Source of the DNA: Pseudomonas sivasensis
GTDB lineage: Bacteria; Pseudomonadota; Gammaproteobacteria; Pseudomonadales; Pseudomonadaceae
Direction: 5' to 3'
DNA: 64,000 bases
NCBI RefSeq assembly: GCF_013778505.1
Contig: NZ_JAAOWU010000007.1
Location: 179,420-243,419, forward strand
Part shown: piece by piece, positions 1-11,047 of the stretch
Numbering within the stretch: position 1 is the stretch's first letter
How the letters are laid out: each line of letters starts with the position of its first letter
Notes under the pieces: model-generated
The model's database searches: none
Seen by the model: only the letters and a program-made list of their open reading frames with translations
Told to the model about the DNA's origin: nothing
Translations under genes and position numbers: made by a program

Positions 1-2
1 CG

Positions 3-1817
3 GTCCGTGCTCGTCAGGATCGTCGTAACGACACCACCGGTGAAAAGGTTCTGCCGATTTCCATCCACGGTGACGCGGCATTCGCCGGTCAAGGCGTGGT
101 ACTGGAAACGTTCCAGATGTCGCAGACTCGCGGCTTCAAGACCGGCGGTACCGTTCACATCGTCATCAACAACCAGGTTGGCTTCACCATCAGCAACCCA
201 CTGGATGCGCGCTCCACCGAGTACGCCACCGACGTTGCCAAGATGATTCAGGCGCCGATCCTCCATGTGAATGGTGATGATCCGGAAGCTGTGCTGTTCG
301 TGACCCAACTGGCCGTCGACTATCGCATGCAGTTCAAGCGTGACGTGGTGATCGACCTGGTTTGCTACCGCCGTCGCGGTCACAACGAAGCTGACGAACC
401 AAGCGGCACCCAGCCGCTGATGTACCAGCAGATCACGAAGCAGCGCACCACACGTGAGCTGTATGCCGAAAGCCTGACGAAGGCCGGTATTGTTGATGAT
501 GCGCGTGTTCAGGCGAAGATCGATGAATACCGCAACGCGCTGGACAATGGTCTGCACGTAGTAAAAAGCCTGGTCAAAGAGCCGAACAAAGAGCTGTTCG
601 TTGACTGGCGTCCGTACCTGGGTCACACCTGGACGGCGCGTCACGACACCTCGTTCGATCTGAAGACCCTGCAGGAACTGTCCGCCAAGCTGCTGGAAAT
701 CCCGGATGGCTTCGTGGTGCAGCGCCAGGTTGCGAAGATCTACGAAGACCGTCAGAAGATGCAAGCCGGCGGCCTGCCGATCAACTGGGGCTATGCCGAA
801 ACCATGGCGTACGCGACCCTGGCGTTTGAAGGTCACCCGATCCGCATGACCGGCCAGGACATCGGCCGTGGTACGTTCTCGCACCGTCACGCGGTATTGC
901 ACAACCAGAAAGACGCGGGCACCTACATCCCGTTGCAGAACCTGTACGAAGGCCAGCCGCGTTTCGACCTGTACGATTCGTTCCTGTCCGAAGAAGCCGT
1001 ACTGGCGTTCGAATACGGTTACTCAACCACCACGCCGCAGGCGCTGGTGATCTGGGAAGCCCAGTTCGGTGACTTCGCCAACGGTGCCCAGGTGGTTATC
1101 GACCAGTTCATCACCAGCGGCGAGCACAAGTGGGGCCGTCTGTGCGGTCTGACCATGCTGCTGCCACACGGTTATGAAGGTCAGGGTCCGGAGCACTCCT
1201 CGGCCCGTCTGGAGCGTTACCTGCAGCTGTGCGCCGAGCACAACATCCAGGTGTGCGTGCCGACTACTCCGGCGCAGATCTACCACTTGCTGCGTCGCCA
1301 GGTGATCCGCCCGCTGCGCAAGCCGCTGGTAGTGCTGACCCCGAAATCGCTGCTGCGTCACAAATTGGCCATCTCTACCCTGGAAGATCTGGCGGATGGT
1401 TCGTTCCAGACCGTGATTCCAGAGATCGATACGCTGGACGCGGCCAAGGTCACTCGCCTGATCCTGTGCAGCGGCAAGGTCTACTACGACCTGCTGGAAA
1501 AACGTCGTGCCGAGGGCCGCGAAGACATCGCCATCGTACGTATCGAACAGCTTTACCCGTTCCCGGAAGATGACCTCATGGAGATCATCGCGCCTTACAC
1601 CAACCTCACTAATGTTGTGTGGTGTCAGGAAGAACCGATGAACCAAGGCGCTTGGTACAGCAGCCAGCATCACCTGCGTCGCAGTATCGGCAACCACAAC
1701 AAGGCCTTGGGCCTGGAGTACGCCGGTCGTGATGCTTCTGCTGCACCTGCTTGTGGTTATGCGTCGATGCACGCCGAGCAGCAGGAAAAACTGCTGCAAG
1801 ATGCTTTCACTGTTTAA
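3..1817 (+). CDS. sucA: 2-oxoglutarate dehydrogenase E1 component (3' part, start outside window)
   Basis: This is the thiamine-diphosphate E1 subunit of the 2-oxoglutarate dehydrogenase complex, which decarboxylates 2-oxoglutarate and hands the succinyl group to the lipoyl arm of SucB in the cytoplasm. The reading frame is open from base 3. About 604 residues are present, against roughly 940 in the whole protein. Visible are the ThDP-binding segment GDAAFAGQGVVLET near the left edge, the NNQVGFT stretch, and the transketolase-like pyrimidine-binding and C-terminal domains ending in YAGRDASAAPACGYASMH, typical of SucA. sucB follows after 44 bases in the same direction, as in the usual suc operon. 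The missing start is due only to the window edge. Confidence 0.97.
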   Translation, partial: VRARQDRRNDTTGEKVLPISIHGDAAFAGQGVVLETFQMSQTRGFKTGGTVHIVINNQVGFTISNPLDARSTEYATDVAKMIQAPILHVNGDDPEAVLFVTQLAVDYRMQFKRDVVIDLVCYRRRGHNEADEPSGTQPLMYQQITKQRTTRELYAESLTKAGIVDDARVQAKIDEYRNALDNGLHVVKSLVKEPNKELFVDWRPYLGHTWTARHDTSFDLKTLQELSAKLLEIPDGFVVQRQVAKIYEDRQKMQAGGLPINWGYAETMAYATLAFEGHPIRMTGQDIGRGTFSHRHAVLHNQKDAGTYIPLQNLYEGQPRFDLYDSFLSEEAVLAFEYGYSTTTPQALVIWEAQFGDFANGAQVVIDQFITSGEHKWGRLCGLTMLLPHGYEGQGPEHSSARLERYLQLCAEHNIQVCVPTTPAQIYHLLRRQVIRPLRKPLVVLTPKSLLRHKLAISTLEDLADGSFQTVIPEIDTLDAAKVTRLILCSGKVYYDLLEKRRAEGREDIAIVRIEQLYPFPEDDLMEIIAPYTNLTNVVWCQEEPMNQGAWYSSQHHLRRSIGNHNKALGLEYAGRDASAAPACGYASMHAEQQEKLLQDAFTV

Positions 1818-1861
1818 CGCCTTCGCGCTGACTGAAACCGAATTTTAAGGACCCACAGATA

Positions 1862-3085
1862 ATGGCTATCGAAATCAAAGCCCCGTCATTCCCGGAATCG
1901 GTTGCCGATGGCACCGTTGCCACTTGGCACAAGAAACCAGGCGACGCTGTAAAGCGTGACGACCTGATCGTCGACATCGAGACCGACAAAGTCGTTCTGG
2001 AAGTGTTGGCCGAAGCTGACGGCGTACTGGGCGCAATCGTTGCCGAAGAGGGCGCTACCGTTCTGTCGAACCAGGTACTGGGCTCGATCGAAGAAGGCAG
2101 CGCTGCCGCTGCTCCTGCTGCCGCTGCTGCACCGGCCGCTGCCTCGGCACCTGCTGCCGCTCCGGCTGCGGGTGGTGAAGATCCAATCGCTGCACCGGCT
2201 GCGCGTCAGCTGGCTGAAGAAAACGGTATCAACCTGGCTTCCATCAAAGGCACCGGTAAAGACGGCCGTGTGACCAAGGAAGATGTGGTTGCTGCTGTTG
2301 AAGCCAAGAAAAACGCTCCTGCTGCTGCGCCTGCCAAGGCTGCTGCCCCGGCTGCCGCTGCTCCTGTGTTCGCTGCTGGCGACCGCACCGAGAAGCGTGT
2401 TCCGATGACCCGCGTTCGTGCCACCGTGGCCAAGCGCCTGGTTGAAGCACAGTCGAACATGGCGATGCTGACTACTTTCAACGAAGTCGACATGACCGAA
2501 GTCATGGCCCTGCGTTCGAAGTACAAGGATCTGTTCGAGAAGTCCCACAACGGCGTGCGCCTGGGCTTCATGTCGTTCTTCGTGAAAGCGGCCACCGAAG
2601 CGCTGAAACGCTTCCCGGCAGTCAACGCTTCCATCGACGGCGGCGACATCGTTTACCACGGCTATGCAGACGTCGGCGTTGCCGTGTCCAGCGACCGTGG
2701 CCTGGTGGTTCCGGTCCTGCGTAACGCCGAGCTGATGAGCCTGGCCGAAATCGAAGGCGGCATCGCCGGCTTCGGCAAGAAAGCCCGTGACGGCAAGCTG
2801 ACCATCGACGAGATGACCGGTGGTACCTTCACCATCACCAACGGTGGTACCTTCGGTTCGATGATGTCGACCCCGATCGTCAACCCGCCACAAGCCGCGA
2901 TCCTGGGCATGCACAACATCATCCAGCGTCCGATGGCGATCAACGGCCAAGTCGTGATCCGCCCAATGATGTACCTGGCACTGTCTTACGATCACCGCCT
3001 GATCGATGGTAAAGAAGCCGTGACTTTCCTGGTGACCATCAAGAACCTGCTGGAAGACCCGGCTCGTCTGCTGCTGGATATCTGA
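1862..3085 (+). CDS. sucB: dihydrolipoyllysine succinyltransferase, E2 of 2-oxoglutarate dehydrogenase
   Basis: This 407-residue E2 core enzyme transfers the succinyl group from its lipoyl lysine to CoA. An N-terminal lipoyl domain carries the lipoylated lysine in the motif IETDKVVLE (K43). An Ala/Pro-rich linker at about 95-110 leads to the E1/E3-binding domain (about 110-145, [11 protein letters not shown]). A second Ala/Pro linker precedes the catalytic domain, which contains the active-site motif SYDHRLIDG with H378 and D382. The ATG lies 9 bases after AAGGA (AAGGACCCACAGATAATG). It sits between sucA and lpd, as expected for one transcript. The length is normal. Confidence 0.97.
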   Translation: MAIEIKAPSFPESVADGTVATWHKKPGDAVKRDDLIVDIETDKVVLEVLAEADGVLGAIVAEEGATVLSNQVLGSIEEGSAAAAPAAAAAPAAASAPAAAPAAGGEDPIAAPAARQLAEENGINLASIKGTGKDGRVTKEDVVAAVEAKKNAPAAAPAKAAAPAAAAPVFAAGDRTEKRVPMTRVRATVAKRLVEAQSNMAMLTTFNEVDMTEVMALRSKYKDLFEKSHNGVRLGFMSFFVKAATEALKRFPAVNASIDGGDIVYHGYADVGVAVSSDRGLVVPVLRNAELMSLAEIEGGIAGFGKKARDGKLTIDEMTGGTFTITNGGTFGSMMSTPIVNPPQAAILGMHNIIQRPMAINGQVVIRPMMYLALSYDHRLIDGKEAVTFLVTIKNLLEDPARLLLDI

Positions 3086-3108
3086 TAGAAGCAGCTGCAG
3101 GCTCCGGG

Positions 3109-4620
<1,512 letters not shown>

Positions 4621-4825
4621 GCGAGATAATAAGAAACCACGGCGGAGTTGCCCGTCGTGAGCCTTGCGCGCAAGACTCACCGCGGAATATCCGCTGGACG
4701 CAGTCTTGCGCAGCTTTACGGGCCTTAAAGCCCAGCAAGTTGCGCAAGCAGCAGTCACAGGTGGCGCGGCACTCATAATGAGCGCAGCGCCGAATGCGCA
4801 GTACCTAACGAAGACGGTAAAAAGC
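4621..4825 (+). ncRNA. structured sucC leader, candidate sucC RNA motif
   Basis: The 205 bases between lpd and sucC are unusually long for this operon and rich in complementary segments. A perfect 10-bp stem joins 4668-4677 (GCGCAAGACT) and 4702-4711 (AGTCTTGCGC). It encloses a smaller hairpin, GCGGA/TCCGC (4682-4686 / 4690-4694). A third hairpin GGGC/GCCC lies at 4720-4733, followed by the self-complementary TTGCGCAA near 4740. A conserved 'sucC' RNA motif has been reported in the 5' leader of sucC in Pseudomonas, and location and genus match here. I infer identity from position and pairing only; no covariance model was run. It is likely a cis-acting regulator of sucCD. Confidence 0.55.
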
Positions 4826-5992
4826 ATGAATCTTCACGAGTATCAGGGTAAGCAGCTGTTCGCTGAATACGGCCTGCCAGTATCCAAGGGCTACGCAGTA
4901 GACACCCCGGAAGCAGCAGCAGAAGCCTGCGACAAAATCGGCGGCACCGAGTGGGTTGTCAAAGCCCAGGTCCACGCTGGTGGTCGCGGTAAAGCGGGCG
5001 GCGTTAAGCTGGTTCGCAGCAAAGAAGACGCCAAGGCCTTCGCACAGCAATGGCTGGGCAAGCGTCTGGTGACTTACCAGACTGATGCCAATGGCCAGCC
5101 AGTCACCAAGATCCTGGTTGAATCGTGCACTGATATCGCTAAAGAGCTGTACCTGGGCGCTGTCGTTGACCGTTCGAGCCGTCGCATCGTGTTCATGGCT
5201 TCCACCGAAGGTGGCGTGGACATTGAGAAGATCGCCGAAGAAACCCCAGAAAAAATTCTGAAAGCCACTATCGATCCACTGGTTGGCGCTCAGCCGTTCC
5301 AGGGTCGTGAGCTGGCTTTCCAGTTGGGTCTGGAAGGCAAGCAAGTTGCCCAGTTCGCCAAGATCTTCGTAGGTCTGGCCAAACTGTTCCAGGATCACGA
5401 TCTGGCTCTGCTGGAAGTGAACCCGCTGGTGATCAAGGCTGATGGCGATCTGCACTGCCTCGATGCCAAGATCAACATCGACGCCAACGCCATGTACCGT
5501 CAGCCTAAGCTGAAGACTTTCCACGATCCGTCGCAAGACGATCCGCGCGAAGCGCACGCTGCCAAGTTCGAACTGAACTACGTAGCCCTGGAAGGTAACA
5601 TCGGTTGCATGGTCAACGGTGCTGGCCTGGCCATGGGTACCATGGACATCGTCAACCTGCATGGCGGCAAACCAGCCAACTTCCTCGACGTAGGCGGCGG
5701 TGCTACCAAAGAACGCGTTACCGAAGCCTTCAAGATCATCCTGTCCGACTCCAACGTCGCAGCAGTGCTGGTAAACATCTTCGGCGGCATCGTTCGTTGC
5801 GACATGATTGCCGAAGGCATCATCGGTGCAGTGAAAGAAGTTGGCGTTAAAATCCCGGTTGTTGTTCGCCTTGAAGGTAACAACGCTGAACTGGGCGCTA
5901 AAGTACTGGCAGAAAGCGGTTTGAACATCATCGCGGCTACCAGCCTGACCGACGCTGCTCAACAAGTTGTTAAAGCTGCGGAGGGCAAATAA
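4826..5992 (+). CDS. sucC: succinyl-CoA synthetase beta subunit (ADP-forming)
   Basis: This 388-residue beta subunit has an N-terminal ATP-grasp domain and a C-terminal CoA-ligase domain. With SucD it makes succinate and ATP from succinyl-CoA. The conserved start [12 protein letters not shown], the glycine-rich [13 protein letters not shown] segment of the ATP-grasp fold, the metal-binding LEVNPLV region, and the [11 protein letters not shown] segment are all visible. The ATG at 4826 matches the family start; an in-frame ATG at 4664 would add 54 residues translated from the structured leader and is rejected. The stop codon shares one base with the sucD start (TAATG), so the two subunits are translationally coupled. 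Confidence 0.97.
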   Translation: MNLHEYQGKQLFAEYGLPVSKGYAVDTPEAAAEACDKIGGTEWVVKAQVHAGGRGKAGGVKLVRSKEDAKAFAQQWLGKRLVTYQTDANGQPVTKILVESCTDIAKELYLGAVVDRSSRRIVFMASTEGGVDIEKIAEETPEKILKATIDPLVGAQPFQGRELAFQLGLEGKQVAQFAKIFVGLAKLFQDHDLALLEVNPLVIKADGDLHCLDAKINIDANAMYRQPKLKTFHDPSQDDPREAHAAKFELNYVALEGNIGCMVNGAGLAMGTMDIVNLHGGKPANFLDVGGGATKERVTEAFKIILSDSNVAAVLVNIFGGIVRCDMIAEGIIGAVKEVGVKIPVVVRLEGNNAELGAKVLAESGLNIIAATSLTDAAQQVVKAAEGK

Positions 5993-6873
5993 TGAGCGTC
6001 CTGATCAATAAAGACACCAAAGTTATCTGCCAGGGTATTACCGGTTCGCAAGGTAGTTTCCACACCCAGCAAGCCATCGAATACGGCACCAAGATGGTTG
6101 GCGGCGTAACTCCTGGTAAAGGCGGCACCGAGCACCTGGGTCTGCCAGTGTTCAACACCGTGAAAGATGCTGTAGCTGCCACTGGCGCCACCGCCAGCGT
6201 GATCTACGTTCCAGCTCCTTTCTGCAAGGACTCCATCCTGGAAGCAGCATTCGGCGGCATCAAGCTGATCGTCTGCATCACAGAAGGCATTCCTACCCTG
6301 GACATGCTGGACGCTAAAGTTAAGTGCGACGAACTGGGCGTTGTCCTGATCGGCCCTAACTGCCCAGGCGTGATCACCCCAGGCGAATGCAAGATCGGCA
6401 TCATGCCAGGTCACATTCACTTGCCAGGTAAAGTCGGTATCGTTTCCCGTTCCGGCACCCTGACCTACGAAGCTGTCAAGCAAACTACTGACGCCGGTTT
6501 CGGTCAGTCGACTTGCGTCGGCATCGGCGGTGACCCGATCCCAGGTTCGAACTTCATCGACATCCTGAAGCTGTTCCAGGAAGACCCGAAGACCGAAGCG
6601 ATCGTGATGATCGGTGAGATCGGCGGTTCGGCTGAAGAAGAAGCGGCTGCCTACATCAAGGCACACGTGACCAAGCCGGTTGTTTCCTACATCGCTGGTG
6701 TGACTGCCCCTGCGGGCAAGCGCATGGGCCATGCTGGCGCAATCATCTCTGGCGGCAAAGGCACTGCAGACGAGAAGTTTGCTGCCCTGGAAGACGCAGG
6801 CGTTAAAACCGTGCGTTCGCTGGCAGACATCGGCAAGGCTTTGTCCGAGCTGACCGGTTGGGCTGTCAAGTAA
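5992..6873 (+). CDS. sucD: succinyl-CoA synthetase alpha subunit
   Basis: This 293-residue alpha subunit binds CoA and carries the transiently phosphorylated histidine. The CoA-binding Rossmann motif [13 protein letters not shown] lies near residues 15-27. The phosphohistidine lies in the C-terminal motif [31 protein letters not shown] is the usual central signature. The start overlaps the sucC stop by one base. A strong hairpin follows at 6902-6927, closing the operon. Confidence 0.97.
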   Translation: MSVLINKDTKVICQGITGSQGSFHTQQAIEYGTKMVGGVTPGKGGTEHLGLPVFNTVKDAVAATGATASVIYVPAPFCKDSILEAAFGGIKLIVCITEGIPTLDMLDAKVKCDELGVVLIGPNCPGVITPGECKIGIMPGHIHLPGKVGIVSRSGTLTYEAVKQTTDAGFGQSTCVGIGGDPIPGSNFIDILKLFQEDPKTEAIVMIGEIGGSAEEEAAAYIKAHVTKPVVSYIAGVTAPAGKRMGHAGAIISGGKGTADEKFAALEDAGVKTVRSLADIGKALSELTGWAVK

Positions 6874-6901
6874 GCTTCGCGCTTAGCTGACGCTTTACCA
6901 G

Positions 6902-6930
6902 CAAAGGCCACCTTCGGGTGGCCTTTGTGC
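6902..6930 (+). terminator. terminator of the suc operon
   Basis: An 11-bp perfect stem, CAAAGGCCACC / GGTGGCCTTTG, with a TTCG tetraloop (6913-6916) lies 28 bases after the sucD stop. The T-tract after it is weak, but stem strength and position support a 3' end here. Confidence 0.8.
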
Positions 6931-6954
6931 GTTTGGATGTACTCGATCCTATGT

Positions 6955-7232
6955 AAGGGGCAGTGCGACGATTCAACTAGCCCTCACACATTTGTTTGTA
7001 TTGCCAACATAAGTATGAAAACGCGACATCAAGATGTCGCTTATCGGACAGTTCGCCCCGCAACAGTGCGTTTGTCAGCCTGATTCTGTAACCTACCCGC
7101 CTCTTTATGCGCTGGCCTCCCAAAAGGAAGCCGCGCGCTAGACCGGTCGGCCCCATCAGGGCCGGCAGTATTTCCCTCATCCACAGGGAATCCCTCTCTA
7201 AATTCCGATTCAGTAGTGTGGTATTTCCCGAA
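6955..7232 (+). promoter_or_regulatory. brnQ upstream region with several inverted repeats
   Basis: The region between sucD and brnQ holds a degenerate genus repeat at about 6955-6992. It then has an 18-base palindrome at 7023-7040 (GCGACATC, AA, GATGTCGC). Two further hairpin-forming pairs follow: CGGCCC/GGGCCG near 7148-7164, and TTCCCT/AGGGAA near 7172-7190. No convincing coding sequence is present. The palindrome could be an operator; the run of hairpins could be a transcribed leader controlling brnQ. I recognise no named RNA family. Confidence 0.35.
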
Positions 7233-8546
7233 ATGAAAGTGTTGAAAAGCCAGGATATCCTGGCGCTGGGCTTCATGACCTTTGCCCTGTTCGTGGGCGC
7301 CGGTAACATCATCTTCCCGCCTATCGTTGGCTTGCAGTCCGGACCTCACGTCTGGATGGCGGCGTTGGGCTTCCTGATCACCGCAGTGGGTTTGCCAGTG
7401 GTCACCGTGATTGCCCTCGCCAAGGTCGGCGGTGGAATGGATGCGTTGAGCAGCCCGATCGGCAAGATCGCCGGTGGCCTGCTTGCGGCGGCTGCGTATC
7501 TGGCGGTAGGACCGCTGTTCGCTACCCCGCGTACCGCGACGGTGTCCTTTGAAGTCGGCTTGGCGCCGCTCACCGGTGAAAGCCCGTTGGCGCTGTTCCT
7601 CTATAGCTCCGTTTACTTCCTGGTGGTGTTCTTTGTGTCCCTGTACCCAGGGCGCCTGCTGGACACTGTCGGTCGTTTCCTTGCGCCGTTGAAGATCATC
7701 GCGTTAGCCATCCTCGGCATCGCTGCGTTTGCCTTGCCGGCCGGTGAGGTGGGTGTCGCCACTCCGGAATATGTCGCTGCACCGTTCTCCCAAGGTTTTA
7801 TCAATGGTTATCTGACCATGGACACCCTTGGTGCTCTGGTATTCGGCATTGTGATCGTCAACGCTATCCGCTCCCGTGGTGTTGATTCGCCCAAGCTGAT
7901 CACCCGCTACGCGATCATCGCTGGCCTGATTGCTGGCGTTGGTCTTGCGCTGGTGTACGTCAGCCTGTTCCGCCTTGGTGCGGGAAGTCATGAAGTGGCC
8001 GCTGGTGCGGCTAATGGCGCAGCCGTACTGCACGCGTACGTGCAACACACCTTCGGCTCCCTGGGCAGTGGTTTCCTGGCGGTGTTGATTTCCTTGGCAT
8101 GCCTGGTTACCGCGGTTGGCCTGACCTGCGCTTGCGCCGAGTACTTCAGCAAAATCCTGCCGCTGTCCTACAAGACCCTGGTAGTGATCCTGGCGCTGTT
8201 CTCGTTGTTCGTGTCCAACCTGGGCCTGACTAAGCTGATTGCCTTTTCGATCCCGGTGCTTACCGCGATCTACCCGCCGTGCATCGTGCTGGTGGCCCTG
8301 AGCTTCTGCAAAGACTTCTGGCAGGAACAGGGCCGGATCGTTGGCCCGGTGATGCTGGTGTCGTTCATCTTTGGCTGCATTGATGCGCTGAAGGGCGCGG
8401 GCTTTGCCGACTGGCTGCCGTCGCAACTGGCGCATCTGCCGCTGAGCGAGCAGGGCCTGGCGTGGTTGGTGCCGTCGGTAATGACCTTGGTCGTGGCTGT
8501 GGTGGTTGATCGTATGCTTGGCAAGCGTAGCGAAGCGATCGCGTAA
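7233..8546 (+). CDS. brnQ: branched-chain amino acid transport system II carrier protein
   Basis: This 437-residue, highly hydrophobic LIVCS-family carrier has about 12 predicted membrane segments. It imports leucine, isoleucine and valine with a cation. The N-terminus has the family signature [21 protein letters not shown]. The ATG at 7233 gives the usual length and start; an in-frame ATG at 7107 would add 42 Arg/Pro-rich residues and is rejected. In P. aeruginosa the carrier gene after sucD is named braB, and the order here matches. Its own terminator follows. Confidence 0.92.
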   Translation: MKVLKSQDILALGFMTFALFVGAGNIIFPPIVGLQSGPHVWMAALGFLITAVGLPVVTVIALAKVGGGMDALSSPIGKIAGGLLAAAAYLAVGPLFATPRTATVSFEVGLAPLTGESPLALFLYSSVYFLVVFFVSLYPGRLLDTVGRFLAPLKIIALAILGIAAFALPAGEVGVATPEYVAAPFSQGFINGYLTMDTLGALVFGIVIVNAIRSRGVDSPKLITRYAIIAGLIAGVGLALVYVSLFRLGAGSHEVAAGAANGAAVLHAYVQHTFGSLGSGFLAVLISLACLVTAVGLTCACAEYFSKILPLSYKTLVVILALFSLFVSNLGLTKLIAFSIPVLTAIYPPCIVLVALSFCKDFWQEQGRIVGPVMLVSFIFGCIDALKGAGFADWLPSQLAHLPLSEQGLAWLVPSVMTLVVAVVVDRMLGKRSEAIA

Positions 8547-8567
8547 CACCGCTTCAAGGCTGCACAG

Positions 8568-8603
8568 AAATGCCCCGTATCAATCAATACGGGGCATTTT
8601 TTA
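8568..8603 (+). terminator. terminator of brnQ
   Basis: A 13-bp stem, AAATGCCCCGTAT / ATACGGGGCATTT, with a six-base loop is followed by TTT. It begins 22 bases after the brnQ stop and looks like a classic intrinsic terminator. Confidence 0.9.
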
Positions 8604-8642
8604 TGCTTGGTAGACTACGACCTTCTAAAGTTGGAGCGCGGT

Positions 8643-8737
8643 CGATGTAGGAGGGGGCTTGCCTCAGACGGCACTGTGCCATTCAACAGATGCAGTGACT
8701 GCCAGCAAGCATTCGGGATCAAAGCCTCTCCCCCAAT
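8643..8737. repeat. degenerate REP-type inverted pair
   Basis: One arm, GTAGGAGGGGGCTTGCCT, at 8646-8663 and a degraded opposite arm near 8711-8737 (ATTCGGGATC...CCTCTCCCCCAATG) resemble the repeat seen better preserved at 55681 and 62341. Arm identity is reduced, so this is an old copy. Confidence 0.55.
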
Positions 8738-8778
8738 GTTGACCACGTTTTCAAAAACTTTCTTGATATAGGACCCGC

Positions 8779-9516
8779 ATGTCGTTCGTCGAAACCAATC
8801 AAATCCACCTGCTTGCCGCCCTCTGGTTCGTTCTGTGTTGGGGCGGCTACACCCGTTATGCGACCTGGAAAGCCCGGGACACTGCGTGCCTGGCCAGTGT
8901 GTTGCATTTGTATCGTGAAGACTGGATGCGTCGCATGCTGCTGCGCGACAACCGCATTGCCGACGCCAGCGTGATCGGCAACCTGGAGCGCAATGCTTCG
9001 TTCTTTGCCTCCAGTACCCTGATTATCCTCGCTGGTATTCTCACCGTGCTTGGCGCCTCTGAGCGGGCCGTGTCCTTGCTAGCGGACATTCCTATGGTGC
9101 AGCAGGCGTCCCAGGGCATGTCGGAAATTAAGTTGTTGTGCCTGGCATTGGTGTTCGTCTACGCCTTCTTCACGTTCAGCTGGTGTATGCGCCAGTACAA
9201 CTTTGCGGCGGTGTTGGTGGGGTCTGCGCCGATGATCGGTGAGCGGCATGTGTCCGAGCAAGAGCGCAAGGCGTTTGCCTTGCGGGCGGCAAGGGTAATC
9301 TCCATGGCCGCCAACCAGTTTAACTTTGGTCTGCGCGCTTATTACTTCGGCATGACCATGTTGGCGTGGTTTGTCAGCCCATGGTTATTCATGTTGATGA
9401 GCGCGGGAGTGGTAGTCGTGCTTTACCGTCGAGAGTTTCATTCCGACGTGCTGCAAGTGATGGTGTATACGCAGACTGATACGCCAGTGCCTGAGGCGAT
9501 CAAAGAGTCGGCTTAG
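8779..9516 (+). CDS. DUF599 family membrane protein
   Basis: This 245-residue protein has an N-terminal membrane segment (about 8-24) and three more hydrophobic segments at about 75-95, 112-132 and 190-215. Its layout, with the LEYREDWMRRML-like stretch after the first segment (here LHLYREDWMRRML) and IGNLERNASFFASS, fits the DUF599 family. Its function is not known. It stands alone between two terminators and starts at an ATG preceded by TATAGGACC. I assign no substrate or role. Confidence 0.75.
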   Translation: MSFVETNQIHLLAALWFVLCWGGYTRYATWKARDTACLASVLHLYREDWMRRMLLRDNRIADASVIGNLERNASFFASSTLIILAGILTVLGASERAVSLLADIPMVQQASQGMSEIKLLCLALVFVYAFFTFSWCMRQYNFAAVLVGSAPMIGERHVSEQERKAFALRAARVISMAANQFNFGLRAYYFGMTMLAWFVSPWLFMLMSAGVVVVLYRREFHSDVLQVMVYTQTDTPVPEAIKESA

Positions 9517-9558
9517 TCCACTTCAGCGAGTTAACGCTTCAAATTAAAAACCACAGGC

Positions 9559-9592
9559 AAAGAAAAGCCCGCTATTTGAGCGGGCTTTCTTT
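9559..9592. terminator. bidirectional terminator
   Basis: A 10-bp perfect stem AAAGCCCGCT / AGCGGGCTTT (9564-9573 / 9579-9588) is flanked by A-rich and T-rich ends. It can serve both the DUF599 gene on the plus strand and the converging lipoprotein gene on the minus strand. Confidence 0.85.
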
Positions 9593-9622
9593 ATCGCAGC
9601 GAAGCTATTTCAAACCGCGGTC

Positions 9623-9874
9623 TCAAGAACCGGTGGCTGGAGTAGCAGGTGCTGCTTCTTTTGCGGCGGCTTCGTTCGATTCAGCCTGAGCTTTGGCAGC
9701 ATCGGCGTTTTCTTTCGCAGCGTCGTTCACTTTATCCTGAGCCTTCGCCATATCTTTCTGAGCTTGCTCAGAGTGCGCGGCAGCGTCTTGGGCTTTGTCT
9801 TCGGATTTTTTGTCGCAGGCAGCGAGACCGAGGGCAGCGGCGAGCATCATGGAAATAGCTAAAGTCTTGCGCAT
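9623..9874 (-). CDS. small Ala/Lys-rich lipoprotein
   Basis: This 83-residue precursor has a short signal peptide and a lipobox LAAC, with the lipid-accepting Cys at position 20. The mature part is dominated by Ala, Lys, Asp and Glu (KSEDKAQDAAAHSEQAQKD) and should form one long helix or coiled coil, ending in an Ala/Pro tail. Residue +2 after the Cys is Asp, which in enterobacteria favours inner-membrane retention; the rule differs in Pseudomonas. A strong AAGGAG site lies 8 bases before the ATG. It transcribes alone toward the shared terminator. No function can be assigned. Confidence 0.8.
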   Translation of the reverse strand: MRKTLAISMMLAAALGLAACDKKSEDKAQDAAAHSEQAQKDMAKAQDKVNDAAKENADAAKAQAESNEAAAKEAAPATPATGS

Positions 9875-10032
9875 TGGGTGTTTCTCCTTATTGAAGATAT
9901 CTACTGGCCTTTCGAGCCTGAGGGTTCAGCATTAGTTCCTTTTATTGCGCAGATATATAAACAGCGCCCCCCAAGGAACTTTCAACCGCACTGCCTACTC
10001 CGCGGATTAACGCTAATAAGAGTCTAGACCGA

Positions 10033-10509
10033 ATGACCGAAAACCCACTGTTAGAGCGTGCGACGCGCTTTGTTTCGGCCCTGCGCCATTGCCAGGTGCT
10101 GGGGATTACCGTGCATGCCGCCAACCTGGAAGGTATGACCTTGGTCCTGCCCTACGGCCCCTCCATCGTCGGCGACCCTCGCACCGGGGTGATCCATGGC
10201 GGTGCGCTGACTTCGCTGATGGACACCGCCTGTGGCATGGCCACCTTGTGTGTATTACCAGAGTTCGAGGTGTGCCCGACCCTCGACCTGCGCGTCGACT
10301 ACATGCACACCGCCGAACCCCACAAGCCGGTTTATGGCTTCGCCCAATGTTACCGGGTGACGACTGACGTGATCTTTACCCGTGGCGTTGCCTATCAGGA
10401 TGACCCGCAGCAGCCCATTGCCCATGTGGTGGGCACGTTCATGCGCATGGGCAAGCGGCTCAAGGGAGCCCAAGGACTGAGCAGCACAATCAAGGGAGAA
10501 CAGGCATGA
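10033..10509 (+). CDS. PaaI-type hotdog-fold thioesterase
   Basis: This 158-residue protein has a single hotdog domain. The segment VIHGGALTSLMDTACGMA contains the HGG turn and the acidic residue on the following helix that form the active site in PaaI-type acyl-CoA thioesterases. It probably hydrolyses an acyl- or aryl-CoA in the cytoplasm; the substrate cannot be read from sequence. The stop overlaps the start of the next, related gene by four bases (ATGA), so the two are co-translated and may form a heteromer. Confidence 0.85.
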   Translation: MTENPLLERATRFVSALRHCQVLGITVHAANLEGMTLVLPYGPSIVGDPRTGVIHGGALTSLMDTACGMATLCVLPEFEVCPTLDLRVDYMHTAEPHKPVYGFAQCYRVTTDVIFTRGVAYQDDPQQPIAHVVGTFMRMGKRLKGAQGLSSTIKGEQA

Positions 10510-10958
10510 CGCATCGATTCAAGACGCGCCTGGAACAGGCCCACGAACTCGGAAACTATGAGGCGCTGCTGGCGTTGATTCCTTACGCCAAGCTGATCGG
10601 CATCGAATGCACACGCCTGGGCGATGAATTGCTGTTTCGCCTGCCCGCCAACAAAGACAACATTGGTAACCCCATATTGCCGGCGCTGCACGGCGGGGTG
10701 ATTGCCGGCTTTATGGAGCTGTCGGCGGCGTTGCACCTGCTGGTATTTACCGGTGCGCCGGGCTTGCCGAAAATCATCGATTTCTCCCTGGATTACCTGC
10801 GTGCAGGCCAGTTCCGCGACACTTATGCCAAATGCCAGGTCTGGCGCCAGGGCCGACGGGTCGCGAACGTGGCAATTACCGCCTGGCAGAGCACCCCGGC
10901 AGAACCTATTGCCACCGCCCGTGCGCATTTCAAAATTGAGGAAACGACTCGCCCTTGA
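10506..10958 (+). CDS. second PaaI-type hotdog-fold thioesterase
   Basis: This 150-residue hotdog protein is encoded directly after, and overlapping, a related thioesterase gene. It has the motif LHGGVIAGFMELSAALHLL, with the HGG turn and a Glu on the next helix. It resembles its neighbour in fold but is clearly diverged, so the pair is an old duplication rather than a recent one. A heterodimer with one or both active sites used is plausible but inferred. Confidence 0.82.
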   Translation: MTHRFKTRLEQAHELGNYEALLALIPYAKLIGIECTRLGDELLFRLPANKDNIGNPILPALHGGVIAGFMELSAALHLLVFTGAPGLPKIIDFSLDYLRAGQFRDTYAKCQVWRQGRRVANVAITAWQSTPAEPIATARAHFKIEETTRP

Positions 10959-11047
10959 AATCCTGGCCTTAGCCCCCAACTTTGATGACAACCCGCCGCC
11001 AACCCTCAAGGGTACGGCCACTGCCATCCAATTGGAGTTTGATGACC

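Noticed and set aside
7107..7232. N-terminal extension of brnQ
   Set aside because: The added 42 residues are Arg/Pro-rich and unlike the family, and the true membrane start follows at 7233.
7021..7232. 6S RNA or T-box leader before brnQ
   Set aside because: I could not match the conserved features of either; T-boxes are not expected in this group. Left as an unnamed structured region.
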